A stretch of DNA of 64,000 nucleotides from assembly GCF_002027705.1 (NCBI RefSeq), contig NZ_MBTG01000007.1:1-64000 (forward strand), written 5' to 3'. Origin of the DNA: Paenibacillus ferrarius (GTDB lineage: Bacteria; Bacillota; Bacilli; Paenibacillales; NBRC-103111). The notes beneath the pieces are model-generated. The model was given only the letters and a program-made list of their open reading frames with translations. It was not told where the DNA came from and searched no databases. Below are positions 1-6,965 of this stretch, piece after piece. The translations under genes and the position numbers were made by a program. Numbering within the stretch: the first letter of the stretch is position 1; each line of letters starts with the position of its first letter.

Positions 1-99
1 TTTTTTTCAATTTCTTTCGTTCTTTCGTTCGACCGCCGAAGCGACAAGGAGTAATATAACAAAACTGAAAACAGAATGCAAGCTTTTTCTATATAAATA

Positions 100-140
100 A
101 AAAAGAATAGGAATGCACATTCATTCGCGCACTCCTATTC
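100..140 (-). terminator. Intrinsic terminator of the rodA-like gene
   Basis: An imperfect inverted repeat (105-140, arms GAATAGGA and TCCTATTC) lies just past the stop codon of the reverse-strand gene. It is followed in that direction by a T run (A run at 100-104 on the plus strand). Positions 1-99 show no other gene or clear signal. Confidence 0.7.
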
Positions 141-144
141 ACTT

Positions 145-1269
145 CTAATCATTATGAATTTTCACACTCAGTACTAGACCCATACAAAGCATATTAGTCA
201 TCAAGGAGCTGCCCCCGTAACTAACGAAAGGAAGTGCAATCCCTGTAAGCGGCATTAAGCCCGTATGCATGGCAATGTTCTCGAAGATCTGCAAAGTAAA
301 CATGGAGATTACTCCAATAATGATATAGGACCCTGCGAGATCTTTAGATGCTATTGCAATATGGATCATTCGATAAATCAGGAAAAAATACAAGAATAGC
401 AGCAAGGACGATCCTACAAAACCGAACTCTTCACCAATTACAACATAAATGGAATCTGCATAATCATACGGTATATAACCGCCATGAATCATTGTCCCAC
501 GCAGATAACCCTCACCCATCAATTGTCCGGAACTTACTGCCTTTATTGAATTAAGAACATGATAACTTTGGTCTGGATCGCTGGCAGGGTTCAGGAACGT
601 TTGGATTCTGTGCAGTTGATGTGGCTTAACGATTTTATTAAACAAAGGCAAATTGTAAAAATAAAGAGCTGTGACGCTGCCAATTACCCCAACAATCGCA
701 CTTCCCCCGACTAAAGCGAGTTTAATCGGAATTTTACCAATCCACATCATCCCAATTAAAATACATACAAACACAATGGAAGTCCCTAGATCTGGCTGTT
801 CCAGAACGATAAAAAAAGGAACTCCTACTAAAACGATCATTGGCAAGATATCACGAATCAGACGCAAGTATTCTCCTTGCCTAGCACTCAGCATCTTGGC
901 CAGAAGTAAAATAACGAAGATTTTGACGAGCTCAGAAGGCTGGAATTGCATAAAGTGAAGGTTAATCCAACGCGTGGAGCCATTGATTGTCATTCCTTTG
1001 AACTTAACAAAGAGAAGCATGAGTATGCCGACAGCATATAAGTAAATTGAAAAGTGCTGAACTATTCCTTTGTAATCAATAAGAGCTATGGCAAGCATAA
1101 CGATAAAAAACACAAAAAACATGACCAAGTTGTTTATATGAAGCCCCGCGTATTTCGTGTTACTGGTAGCGCTATAAATAGCCATCGTGCTGATTGCCAT
1201 GAAACATAGCAAGATAATGAGCGTTGTGACATCGATTTTTTTGCCTCTAAATAGGATTTCTTTAAACAC
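145..1269 (-). CDS. RodA/FtsW/SpoVE-family peptidoglycan glycosyltransferase
   Basis: A polytopic SEDS protein that polymerises lipid II into glycan strands in the cytoplasmic membrane together with a class B PBP. About ten hydrophobic segments are seen. Family motifs are visible: STRWINL, QPSELVKI, QPDLGTS, a YADSIY stretch before IGEEFGF that holds the conserved aspartate, and the C-terminal PFVSYGGSS. The length of 374 residues is normal. The start is GTG at 1269, preceded by GGGG at 7-nt spacing. No divisome or elongasome genes are adjacent, so RodA, FtsW and SpoVE roles cannot be told apart; the short N terminus and absence of an ftsZ-cluster context favour a RodA or sporulation paralogue. 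Confidence 0.88.
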   Translation of the reverse strand: MFKEILFRGKKIDVTTLIILLCFMAISTMAIYSATSNTKYAGLHINNLVMFFVFFIVMLAIALIDYKGIVQHFSIYLYAVGILMLLFVKFKGMTINGSTRWINLHFMQFQPSELVKIFVILLLAKMLSARQGEYLRLIRDILPMIVLVGVPFFIVLEQPDLGTSIVFVCILIGMMWIGKIPIKLALVGGSAIVGVIGSVTALYFYNLPLFNKIVKPHQLHRIQTFLNPASDPDQSYHVLNSIKAVSSGQLMGEGYLRGTMIHGGYIPYDYADSIYVVIGEEFGFVGSSLLLFLYFFLIYRMIHIAIASKDLAGSYIIIGVISMFTLQIFENIAMHTGLMPLTGIALPFVSYGGSSLMTNMLCMGLVLSVKIHND

Positions 1270-1349
1270 TTCATTTCCCCTGTTCTTTTCATTCTCCTTC
1301 TATCATAAATGAGTTGATAGGCATGTTACAAATATAGCTTCAAGGAACT

Positions 1350-1380
1350 AAAAAAAGCTATGGGATTCATTCCCACAGCT
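1350..1380 (-). terminator. Terminator of the purine permease gene
   Basis: A 9-bp stem with one G-U pair (1356-1380, loop ATTCATT) is followed in the reverse direction by a T run (A run 1350-1356). It lies just past the permease stop codon and before the start of the rodA-like gene. Confidence 0.7.
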
Positions 1381-1403
1381 CGACGGTCATTCCGTTTATT
1401 TTA

Positions 1404-2807
1404 TTAACCTTGGCTTCCAATAAAAACGTACCGAGCTACAACCAGAATAGCCAGCACCCACATTAACCAGTGAATCGGATATTTCGTCTGACTTTTGCCG
1501 CTTACGTTAGAAGCTGTTGCAAGAACAACATAAGTCACAATACCAAAAGATATTCCGTTGGCAATATTGTAAGTGAAAGGCATCAAAACAATAGTAAGGA
1601 AAGCTGGAATCGCAACAACGAAGTCTTGGAAGTCGATCTCACGAATGGATTGAACCATAAGCACACCAACAACGATTAGAGCAGCCGCAGTAGCGGAGCC
1701 AGGAATCAACATAGCAATAGGAGCCAGGAACAAAGCAAGCAAGAAACATACGCCTGTGGTTACTGCCGTTAAACCTGTGCGTCCACCTTCAGCAACACCT
1801 GCCGCGCTCTCAACGAAAGCCGTAACCGTACTTGTTCCAACCAGTGCACCACCACTAACACCAATGGCATCTACAAACATTGCTTTACCAACACGTTTGT
1901 TGCCTTCTTCTTTATTCTTCATCATTCCTGCACGGTTAGCTGTTCCAACCATTGTACCGAAGGTATCAAATAGTTCAACGAACGTAAACGTAGCAATGAC
2001 AGATACAATCCCCGTTGTCATAATGCCAGCAAAATCAAAATCAGCAAAACGAAGCTTGGACAAATCCGGAACCCATGTCGTATCTGCACTAGTCAGCGTA
2101 CCCAAGTTAACCAGACCCATGAAATAACCGATAACCGTAGTTGCCAAAATACCAATTAGAATCGCTCCACGAAGACGAAGCACCATAAAGATGGAAATCA
2201 ACAAGATCCCGATGATCGTTAAAATAACACCCTTATCTTGCAAAGAACCTAAGTGGAAGATCGTTTCAAAGGAAAGGACATCGGTGTACTGATGCGCTTT
2301 AAGATCTTTGCCGCTTTCGACAGCAACGCTTAGGATACCGCTGTTTTTAAAACCGATCATCGCGATAAACAATCCAATACCTACCGTAATCGCGTGTTTC
2401 AAACTGTCTGGTACAGCAACGAGAAGCATCTGACGAACTTTCGTAACCGTTAATATGATAAAAATAATCCCCGAAATAAATACGGCGGTTAGAGCCATGG
2501 AAAACGTAAATTTACCTTGCGAGGTTAAAATGATCGTTGCAAAATAAGCATTTAAGCCCATTCCCGGAGCCAACGCAACAGGAAAATTAACGAACAGCCC
2601 CATCGCAATCGTCATTACTCCCGCCGCAATCGCTGTAGCCAAGAAAATCGAAGTCCAGTCACCGCCGGTAGCCCCCGATTTAAAAGCACTAAGCACGTCA
2701 GGGTTTACTGCTAAGATGTAAGCCATCGTCATGAACGTTGTAATCCCTGCCATGATTTCTGTTCTTACGGTCGTGCCGTTTTGTTTCAGTTTGAAAAAGC
2801 GATCCAT
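1404..2807 (-). CDS. pbuG: NCS2/AzgA-type guanine/hypoxanthine permease (PbuG-like)
   Basis: A proton-coupled importer of purine bases with about 12-14 membrane segments and 467 residues, usual for the AzgA branch of NCS2. The N terminus carries GITTFMTMAYILAVNP and the middle has FVELFDTFGTMVG, both characteristic of AzgA/PbuG proteins. The start ATG at 2807 follows AGGAGG at good spacing. The 5' leader holds a guanine-type purine riboswitch with a terminator, so expression should fall when guanine is plentiful. The next intact neighbour is guaA, consistent with a purine role; the two are now separated by an accessory island. Confidence 0.93.
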   Translation of the reverse strand: MDRFFKLKQNGTTVRTEIMAGITTFMTMAYILAVNPDVLSAFKSGATGGDWTSIFLATAIAAGVMTIAMGLFVNFPVALAPGMGLNAYFATIILTSQGKFTFSMALTAVFISGIIFIILTVTKVRQMLLVAVPDSLKHAITVGIGLFIAMIGFKNSGILSVAVESGKDLKAHQYTDVLSFETIFHLGSLQDKGVILTIIGILLISIFMVLRLRGAILIGILATTVIGYFMGLVNLGTLTSADTTWVPDLSKLRFADFDFAGIMTTGIVSVIATFTFVELFDTFGTMVGTANRAGMMKNKEEGNKRVGKAMFVDAIGVSGGALVGTSTVTAFVESAAGVAEGGRTGLTAVTTGVCFLLALFLAPIAMLIPGSATAAALIVVGVLMVQSIREIDFQDFVVAIPAFLTIVLMPFTYNIANGISFGIVTYVVLATASNVSGKSQTKYPIHWLMWVLAILVVARYVFIGSQG

Positions 2808-2840
2808 TTTCCTACTCCTCCTAAAGTATGGTGGGACAGC

Positions 2841-3027
2841 AAAAAACCCGGAATCGTAATGCTGATTCCGGGTACGAAAAAGGAGCTTCTATATGAGAGC
2901 TGCCTTCGATGCTAGGTGCAAAGTGTAGTAGTAACTCATACAGATACCGTTCCTTTTTTTCGTAGCCAGATCATTTGCGGTGATCTCGTAGAAACTCTCG
3001 GGCCAATCCCCAAGATTATACGAAAAA
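2841..3027 (-). promoter_or_regulatory. Guanine-type purine riboswitch with expression-platform terminator
   Basis: On the reverse strand the aptamer (3027-2955) has P1 arms TTTTTCGTA/TACGAAAAA, the TATAATC core, GTTTCTAC in J2/3, L3 CCGCAAA and GGCTACGA. The cytosine at the specificity position (GGCTACG) predicts guanine or hypoxanthine rather than adenine. L2 reads GATTGG, one base shorter than the usual GATATGG. Downstream, a 10-bp stem (2846-2873, arms ACCCGGAATC/GATTCCGGGT) followed by T6 is the terminator. Just 5' of that stem is a second TTTTTCGTA, able to pair with the 3' arm of P1 as an antiterminator. This is a classical transcription-OFF design. Confidence 0.9.
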
Positions 3028-3075
3028 CTGTTATCCATATCACATTTTAGTAGGGAACTAAGCCGATGTCAATAA

Positions 3076-3123
3076 AAAAGACGAACATTAATGGGGTAAT
3101 TTTTCCCACAACGTTCGTCTTTT
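3076..3123. terminator. Bidirectional-looking terminator behind the displaced guaA end
   Basis: A stem with arms AAAAGACGAAC/GTTCGTCTTTT encloses an inner GGG...CCC pair. It directly follows the displaced guaA 3' fragment in the reverse direction, so it is probably the ancestral guaA terminator. Confidence 0.7.
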
Positions 3124-3132
3124 CTGGCGATT

Positions 3133-3209
3133 CTATTTCTACTCGATTGTAGCAAGCGGTTTGGACGTAATGTCGCACGCAATACGGTTTACATTCTCGA
3201 CTTCGTTCA
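3133..3209 (-). pseudogene. Displaced, mutated copy of the guaA 3' end
   Basis: 77 nt align without gaps to the last codons of guaA at 6966-7042, with 9 mismatches by eye, all of them transitions. The reverse-strand translation is [20 protein letters not shown] then IE and a stop. The intact gene ends IEWE, so the penultimate Trp codon has become TAG. The fragment is followed by its own terminator. This is what remains at the outer junction when an element integrates into the 3' end of guaA and restores the gene with its own copy. No integrase is seen between the two copies. Confidence 0.85.
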
Positions 3210-3293
3210 AATTGAAACCAGCCCCCAACCAGAGTTCCCTAAGCTATTGAGCTGATTTTCATATTCTGCGGCATCAACTAATATACATGAAAG

Positions 3294-3656
3294 TCAGTTT
3301 TTATTGGTACCTGATGAAATCTTATCGAGGACTAACTTTGCAACAAGCAGAAATGAATAAGTCCCCATTAATAATACAACTCCAGCAAGAAGCGCTTTGA
3401 TTATGTTGCAATGAAAGAGCAATCCAACAATAGGAAAACAAAGTAATATCAATCCACTGGTTATAACAATCTCCCGTTTACTCCCAATATGGGTTTGCTT
3501 CTTTACTCCTACAAAAGAACTTGCAATCAAAAATCCAATAAATGAATATAGTCCGACATGCCATTCCCCATTATTAATTAATAACGTCATAGTAGCTATC
3601 CAGAATGGACCAAGAATTAGCATCTTCAAGAAAAATACTATCATTCTCTTTTTCAC
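3294..3656 (-). CDS. Small multi-pass membrane protein, unknown
   Basis: Not recognised. The 120-residue protein has about four hydrophobic segments (near residues 6-28, 33-52, 64-82 and 86-108) separated by short basic loops, and a Lys/Asn-rich tail. The start is GTG at 3656, supported by TGGAGGAT about 8 nt upstream. It is the last gene of a small reverse-strand group (lipoprotein, 105-residue protein, this gene) in the AT-rich island. It may be island cargo acting at the membrane, but nothing in the sequence gives a mechanism. Confidence 0.6.
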   Translation of the reverse strand: MKKRMIVFFLKMLILGPFWIATMTLLINNGEWHVGLYSFIGFLIASSFVGVKKQTHIGSKREIVITSGLILLCFPIVGLLFHCNIIKALLAGVVLLMGTYSFLLVAKLVLDKISSGTNKN

Positions 3657-3697
3657 TGTTAGATCCTCCAGAAAATGAAACTACTATTTCATTAAAT

Positions 3698-4015
3698 TCA
3701 GTTGATTGTTTTTAATCTTCTATTTCTATCTCGAAGAAAGTCACCTTGCTTGATGCTCATTTGTTGCTTTTCTTGATTGAACACCCAACCATTCTCTATT
3801 GCATACTTAATGAGAGTGGAACAAGTATCTGGTAGGTTGAGATTGAAGTACCAAGATTCTTTCCATGAGAAGAGCACTTCAAAAAAAGATGTTTTTGTAT
3901 TATGCGGATACACACGGAAAGAAACAGACTCATTTCTAAAGTATTCGTTAATTATACAATGGAATTGAAAACCATTCACTGTTACTTTTCTGATACGTTT
4001 TTCAAATCGCTTCAA
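3698..4015 (-). CDS. Hypothetical protein (105 aa)
   Basis: Not recognised. A soluble, basic protein rich in aromatic residues, with alternating hydrophobic stretches suggesting beta strands in the first two thirds (GFQFHCII, SVSFRVYP, SFFEVLFSW) and a charged C terminus. The start is TTG at 4015, preceded by GAGGTG 6 nt upstream. It overlaps the end of the upstream 36-residue lipoprotein ORF by 14 nt, so the two are probably translationally coupled. A 41-nt gap separates it from the downstream membrane protein. Confidence 0.55.
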   Translation of the reverse strand: MKRFEKRIRKVTVNGFQFHCIINEYFRNESVSFRVYPHNTKTSFFEVLFSWKESWYFNLNLPDTCSTLIKYAIENGWVFNQEKQQMSIKQGDFLRDRNRRLKTIN

Positions 4016-4112
4016 CTATTTCACCTCTAGCAAATAATGATAAATCTACTTGCTTACATCCTGTCAATATAAAAATAAGAATGAGTACGATTAAAATTAT
4101 AGAATCTTTCAT
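4002..4112 (-). CDS. 36-residue putative lipoprotein
   Basis: A short ORF (ATG 4112, TGA 4002-4004) with a basic/acidic N terminus, a hydrophobic core (residues 5-15 ILIV/LILIFI type) and a lipobox Leu-Thr-Gly-Cys at residues 16-19. Only 17 residues would remain after lipid-linked processing at Cys19. The ribosome site is weak (GAGCGGTG about 9 nt upstream). It overlaps the next gene by 14 nt. The exact lipobox and coupling argue for a real gene, but a chance ORF in AT-rich DNA cannot be excluded. Function unknown. Confidence 0.5.
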   Translation of the reverse strand: MKDSIILIVLILIFILTGCKQVDLSLFARGEIVEAI

Positions 4113-4220
4113 CTAAACACCGCTCTTGCAAAAAAGTGAATGGATTCCATTCATGAATTACCCTTCCTAACAATATCATCCATATTCATCAGCTAATTAT
4201 TAATCAGTATAATCAGTCTC

Positions 4221-4664
4221 TCATTTACATTGTTCAATTCTACTTCTTAATTTTTCTATTCCTTTAGCAAGTTCTTCACGATTTTTTCTACTCTTTATCC
4301 ATTCAGGAAGCCTGCTCGCCAAACTCTGGTTTCTATTAGGGATTCGTTCTCGCAGTGAGGAAGTAATATAATTATCCAAAAAATCTAAATGCTCTTTGTT
4401 ATAAGCCCATAGCAAATTACCACAACAGTTAGTTTTTAGCCAGAGATTAATCCCCATGAAAGTACCGTAGCCACTCGAGCCTGCAGTTGCATTGGTCAGG
4501 ATTCCACAACGACTGCAACTCAGCTTGTATTCAAAATCTGTATTTTGAGTTCTTATTCCTTTTGCACATTTCAAGCAGTAAGGACACTCAATAAGAATAC
4601 CATCAGACTTTAAAAGAAAATCATACACACTTTTACCTTTGTCGTTAAATCTTGATTCCGTCAT
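4221..4664 (-). CDS. Small zinc-ribbon-like protein, unknown function
   Basis: A 147-residue protein with CPYC near residue 28 and CSRC near residue 50, spaced like a zinc ribbon, plus a lone CXXC-type Cys at CPYCLKC and a CC pair in KTNCCGNLLW. The C-terminal 50 residues are charged and helical, resembling a short coiled coil. Proteins of this look occur as uncharacterised zinc-finger proteins in Bacilli; no name is assigned. It is AT-rich and lies upstream of the small lipoprotein group with a gap of about 110 nt. It could bind nucleic acid through the zinc ribbon, which is inference only. Confidence 0.6.
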   Translation of the reverse strand: MTESRFNDKGKSVYDFLLKSDGILIECPYCLKCAKGIRTQNTDFEYKLSCSRCGILTNATAGSSGYGTFMGINLWLKTNCCGNLLWAYNKEHLDFLDNYITSSLRERIPNRNQSLASRLPEWIKSRKNREELAKGIEKLRSRIEQCK

Positions 4665-4766
4665 TCATATGTTCCTTTACCCTTTAATAAAATCTTTCTT
4701 CTAAGTTCATTTGCTAGCTAGACGTGCATCCCCCTTTTAGACATTAAGAGCAATGCAAGAAAAGAT

Positions 4767-4808
4767 TAAAAAGACGTTCTAGGAACAATCCTCGCGTGTC
4801 TTTTTTTT
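4767..4808 (+). terminator. Possible terminator in the island
   Basis: AAAAAGAC and GTCTTTTTTTT flank an imperfect stem (AGG...CCT inside), ending in a T8 run. No plus-strand gene is seen upstream, so it may be a remnant or act on antisense transcription. Confidence 0.4.
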
Positions 4809-4838
4809 AAAAAAATCCCCCAATTATTCTTCACCTAA

Positions 4839-5138
4839 GTTTTTAATTACCCTCTTGAAGTGCGTTATCGATGCAGGTATTTAGTAATTGAGGTGCAAAG
4901 GTTTGATTCTTTTGACCAGATGTGGGTTACTATGAATAGTATCCCTCTTAATAGGTCCTACTTTCAATCCGTACCCCATGTCTCTGAACAAATACAAGTA
5001 GAGTATCCGAATGCTAATCATCAAGATTATCGCATTAAGGTAACAGGCTACCTTACTGGTGCTGAATTGGGATCATCTCCTACAAGAACCGCATATTCGA
5101 ACGTAGTTATTGAATTAGGCTATACGATTGCCAGATAA
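4839..5138 (+). pseudogene. 3' fragment of an unknown gene
   Basis: The open frame runs from the stop at 4836-4838. The first usable start is GTG 4860 (92 residues), but no Shine-Dalgarno is seen there and the sequence reads like the inside of a protein from its first codon. The end (KVTGYLTGAELGS...SNVVIELGYT) is beta-rich. It is followed at once by a very strong terminator, as expected for the true 3' end of a gene. The best reading is a truncated C-terminal domain left by recombination; an intact small gene is possible. Product not recognised. Confidence 0.4.
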
Positions 5139-5147
5139 TATCTATAT

Positions 5148-5192
5148 AAAGGAACATAGATACTGGAAATGATTCAGTATCTATGTTCCTTT
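5148..5192 (+). terminator. Strong hairpin terminator (18-bp perfect stem)
   Basis: AAAGGAACATAGATACTG pairs perfectly with its complement around a 9-nt loop, ending in CCTTTC. It closes the gene fragment at 4839-5138 and lies 25 nt before the next start codon. Confidence 0.75.
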
Positions 5193-5217
5193 CACCACAT
5201 CTTAAGGAGATAAATTA

Positions 5218-5919
5218 ATGATTTATTTTGAAGATATTGATACCAGTCTTCTAAAACAAAAAACTAAAACTGAGTATTTTCAATATGTAGATACTAACTT
5301 TACATCTGTTCCACCAACAAGTGAAATAGAAGATAAATTTTCCCCATTATCAGAATATTACATCGCTCCATATATATTTAAAACAACGGAAATATGTATC
5401 ATCATAACACTGACAGATTATATAAATCTAAATGAAGAAAAAATCAGAAGACTACTTGGTCATTTTCTTAATGTTCGTATCGTAACATCAAAGAGCATTC
5501 CAATTGAACTTAGGTTACAAAATCTTAAAAATGAGTCTAAAGAAATGTTTGATTTGTTGATAAGTCAAAAAAAAATTAATCCCTTTATTATGGATTTATA
5601 TCATTTTCACGGAGTATCTACTTCATCTGGTAATATTAGGCATGTAAAATTAAACAGCAAATTTGAGGCGCCTATTTATGGGGATTTAGTAACCCCAAAT
5701 CATATTCAGGAATTCGATGAAATATGGAATCATATAAAAGGAATGTATTCTGATAAGAAATATGTGCAGCTATATCCTAATTGGTTATTCTCTAACCAGT
5801 TACTAAATTCAAACGTCATGAAGTATTTTTCCAAAGCCTGCAATGAAGTTTATTTGTGTGTAGATAATACAACTTTACGCGTTAATGAGTTAATCCTTTC
5901 TAATGATGAAAATAGCTGA
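5218..5919 (+). CDS. Hypothetical protein (233 aa) of the accessory island
   Basis: Not recognised. A soluble protein with no signal peptide or membrane segment, strongly AT-rich in codon choice. The start ATG 5218 follows AAGGAGA at 8 nt. The protein has hydrophobic strand-like stretches (ICIIITLTDYI near residue 62, NVRIVTS near 84, EVYLCVDNTTLRV near the end) and several aromatic Tyr/Phe/His clusters. It stands alone between a strong terminator and the duplicated guaA-type terminator. Composition and isolation mark it as horizontally acquired cargo; it could equally be an immunity or defence accessory protein, with no direct evidence. Confidence 0.65.
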   Translation: MIYFEDIDTSLLKQKTKTEYFQYVDTNFTSVPPTSEIEDKFSPLSEYYIAPYIFKTTEICIIITLTDYINLNEEKIRRLLGHFLNVRIVTSKSIPIELRLQNLKNESKEMFDLLISQKKINPFIMDLYHFHGVSTSSGNIRHVKLNSKFEAPIYGDLVTPNHIQEFDEIWNHIKGMYSDKKYVQLYPNWLFSNQLLNSNVMKYFSKACNEVYLCVDNTTLRVNELILSNDENS

Positions 5920-5960
5920 TTCTGAGCGGTACTTTCTCATATCCTTTCATATGACTTTGC

Positions 5961-6032
5961 ATAAAAAATACTCCCTTCTATTCGCTAAACAACGCAAATA
6001 AAAGAGAGTATTTTTTGCACTCTGTTGTTGCA
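5961..6032. repeat. Second copy of the guaA downstream terminator
   Basis: About 72 nt almost identical to 6891-6963, which follows guaA. It includes the stem AATACTC(T/C)CTT ... AAGAGAGTATT and the adjoining CACTCT(G/A)TTGTT. Differences are four substitutions and one A in a homopolymer. It still works as a hairpin with T runs on both sides. Confidence 0.85.
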
Positions 6033-6089
6033 GGTGTACATGGAATTTCAATAGCTTCAACATAATATCGTACACGATATAAACGGAAA

Positions 6090-6305
6090 CTAAATTTGTA
6101 TAAATTTGTATAAATAACCTGTAACGATGCCTGTAATCCAGTAGGTTATGAGATCATGCTTTTTATGGCTGATTTTTCTGTTATGCCATATGTCCAACAG
6201 TATAACCACGGCAAATAAAGAGATTTTTATGATGAGGATTGTAAAAGGCAGTGCAAGTCCGATCCCAAAGGCAATAATTCTGAGAACTGCAGAAAAGGGT
6301 TTCAT
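6090..6305 (-). CDS. Small membrane protein, unknown (about 71 aa)
   Basis: The protein begins MKPFSAVLRI at ATG 6305, or two codons earlier at TTG 6311. GGAGG at 6317-6321 is 11 nt from the ATG and 5 nt from the TTG, so the longer 96-residue reading is unlikely. Two hydrophobic segments (about residues 7-35 and 52-66) are separated by a His/Lys-rich loop (WHNRKISHKKHD). It lies between the two copies of the guaA terminator, downstream of the decayed sppA. Family not recognised. Confidence 0.5.
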   Translation of the reverse strand: MKPFSAVLRIIAFGIGLALPFTILIIKISLFAVVILLDIWHNRKISHKKHDLITYWITGIVTGYLYKFIQI

Positions 6306-6392
6306 TATCAACGTTACCTCCAACTCTATCGTGGGTGTATGGAGCCTATTAGATTGTTCATACGCGCTAGAAAAAAACACAGCTAAATTATA

Positions 6393-6775
6393 TCATTTTA
6401 ATATATAGGTAACTCTAGGTCCAGTTTCATTAACGGCAACTTTTAGCTCTTGAACAAGCTGTTTGAGAGACACGGAATTCGATGTTGCAGTCAGCAAAGC
6501 CAGCATAGAACTTTTTGTCCATAACGTACTACTTTGCCATCAGCTAAACCGAGTTTTTCCCCAATAAATTTGGTAGCGTCTTGCAAGGAACCGAACTCAT
6601 CTATCAATCCAAATTCCTTAGCTTTTTTTCCAGAGTACACTCTTCCGTCTGCAAGTTTCAGAGCTTGCTCTCTTTCCCGCATTGGGTCTGCAATATCTTT
6701 ATAGGCACCGCTCTTGGTCTGCAGCTGTTGATATATAGTATCCGCCTGATGCGGCAATTGATCCCATATGATGGA
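6393..6775 (-). pseudogene. sppA: Decayed signal peptide peptidase sppA (S49 family)
   Basis: Three pieces of SppA in three reverse-strand frames. First, around 6770-6710, MGSIAASGGYYISTAAD, which carries the catalytic-serine ASGGYY motif. Second, around 6720-6515, KSGAYKDIADPMRE joined to LADGRVYSGKKAKEFGLIDE, missing the segment that normally separates these motifs. Third, 6508-6393, SLKQLVQELKVAVNETGPR to a TGA stop. The residues normally between ASGGYY and SGAYKD are also gone. At least two internal deletions and two frame changes make it non-functional. The origin may be a host paralogue or the island. Confidence 0.85.
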
Positions 6776-6890
6776 AGATTTACGGACGTATGCCCAGCAG
6801 CATCCTGACTTCTTGTAGTTTGCTTCTAAGGCGGTGGTGATGGATTTAGCATAAGCTAACTAATTTTGAGGTTGAATCTTAATTTTAGTT

Positions 6891-6963
6891 ATAAAAAAAT
6901 ACTCTCTTCTATTCGCTAAACAACGCAAATAAAAGAGAGTATTTTTCGCACTCTATTGTTCCA
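6891..6963 (-). terminator. Terminator of guaA
   Basis: A long stem AAAATACTCTCTT ... AAGAGAGTATTTT with a loop of about 24 nt lies directly after the guaA stop. The T run on both strands makes it bidirectional. It is duplicated at 5961-6032. Its sequence is unrelated to the terminator behind the displaced guaA end (3076-3123), so it probably arrived with the island. Confidence 0.8.
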
Positions 6964-6965
6964 AC

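Noticed and set aside
4137..4153. TGAATGGATTCCATTCA palindrome as an operator
   Set aside because: It lies between AT-rich island genes with no promoter boxes placed around it; too common a form in AT-rich DNA.
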